NCBI GenBank assembly: GCA_013399305.1
Contig: VXAI01000021.1
Span: 4,031,874-4,095,873 of the forward strand
Reading direction: 5' to 3'
DNA: 64,000 nucleotides
From: Rostratula benghalensis
Taxonomy: Eukaryota > Chordata > Aves > Charadriiformes > Rostratulidae
Positions 63,401 through 64,000 of this stretch are shown piece after piece. The position numbers and the translations under genes were made by a program. The stretch's first letter is position 1. Each line of letters opens with the position of its first letter. The notes under the pieces are model-generated. The model was not told the origin of the DNA and searched no databases. It saw only the letters and a list, made by a program, of their open reading frames with translations.

Positions 63401-64000
63401 ACTGAAAAGTACCATCAGTACAATCACTTCATCTTCCTCTTCACTCTTTCCTGAGAAACTCTGTAGGGTGATGGCTGACTTTTTATTTAACCTCACTATT
63501 AAGTGTTCCAGCGCATGAATCTGTGCTTATGTCTGGCTCTTCTTACCCACCTTCACTAGATAAATGATATCTTGCTATGGCTATAATCATGAATTCATTA
63601 TGAGAGATAGTTTATGGTATTAAGCAGGTTGCAGTTAATAAATAGAACAATAGAAAAAAATGTAGTGGAAGAAACGTTCTGAAATCAGCTGGTTTGCACC
63701 CTCTTTCACTTTCCACTCAAAGCAGGGCCAACTGAAGTTAGATCATGGTGGTGCAGGTCACACTCTCAAGTTCTGAAGGAAGAGTAATGAAGAAACTGTT
63801 AGTAGAAATTGCCTGCCATTGGATTTATTTGTCTCAACACCAACAACAAAAGTATCTAAAATTAGCTGATGGCAGAATACTGGGTTAGATGGCTCAAACA
63901 ATTCCTCCAGTTTAAATGCTATGAAGAGGAAAATGGTTTTGTAGTACCAGAGTACCAGTGCTGGGATGTATTGAGCACTGTTTTGTATGACATTCTTTCC

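Larger units (their letters stand above)
56878..64000. other. Noncoding AT-rich DNA, no gene seen
   Basis: About 7.1 kb without a recognisable exon, RNA gene or transposon. It includes A16 at 57652-57667, a local duplication at 58159-58271, a tandem decamer at 58306-58325 and a (TTTA)n tract at 60393-60420. The part at about 62180-62520 looks like a possible conserved noncoding element. Open frames (59391-59789 minus, 60851-61111 plus) show no motif. Confidence 0.5.

Noticed and set aside
1..64000. tRNA, rRNA, CRISPR arrays, operons or prokaryotic insertion sequences
   Set aside because: No cloverleaf with A and B boxes, no rRNA core words, no spaced repeats and no operon-like gene packing; the CR1 content marks the DNA as avian nuclear.

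Overview
This looks like an ordinary stretch of bird nuclear DNA. It is AT-rich, has no dense coding content, and its recognisable repeats are almost all CR1 (chicken repeat 1) LINE retrotransposons. There is also one LTR of a family I know as common in bird genomes, and a few decayed older LINE/SINE-like pieces. I found no convincing host protein-coding exon, no rRNA or tRNA gene, no CRISPR array and no prokaryotic gene organisation. The species cannot be named from this sequence alone. The window is either intergenic or the inside of a large intron.

Layout: 1-12.2 kb is mostly unique noncoding DNA, with a truncated antisense CR1 at 1.37-1.86 kb and a GC-richer patch at 1.86-2.57 kb. At 12.2-15.7 kb lies the largest element, an antisense CR1 of about 3.46 kb. 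It retains ORF1 remains, an endonuclease/reverse transcriptase ORF2, and the 3' UTR, but has internal deletions and a broken RT active site. 15.7-25.6 kb is unique AT-rich DNA. At 25.6-27.6 kb a sense CR1 (ORF1 with an SGNH-esterase-like domain plus the start of the ORF2 endonuclease) is split by a second, antisense CR1. 27.6-36.1 kb carries several short CR1 3' ends in both orientations and three weak matches to old L3/MIR-like repeats. 36-46 kb is unique. 46.0-47.0 kb is another antisense CR1 with an RT fragment. 50.4 kb has an (ATT)18 microsatellite. 52.5-53.45 kb is a (TTTTC)n array containing a 764-base run of N. 55.80-56.88 kb is a solo LTR. The remainder to 64 kb is unique AT-rich DNA.

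The most interesting observation is that the two antisense CR1 copies at 12.26 kb and 26.99 kb meet the same 64-base piece of sense-strand CR1 ORF2 at the same nucleotide, in a gapless alignment (48 of 64 identical by hand count). At 27 kb the flanking CR1 is plainly the host, because its reading frame resumes on the far side. At 12.2 kb only the 64 bases remain, followed by a short stretch resembling the CR1 terminal octamer. This suggests either a CR1 lineage that carries a captured antisense-CR1 tail and can land in CR1 copies, or a recurrent integration site. No gene network can be described here: the only coding potential is in dead retrotransposon copies.
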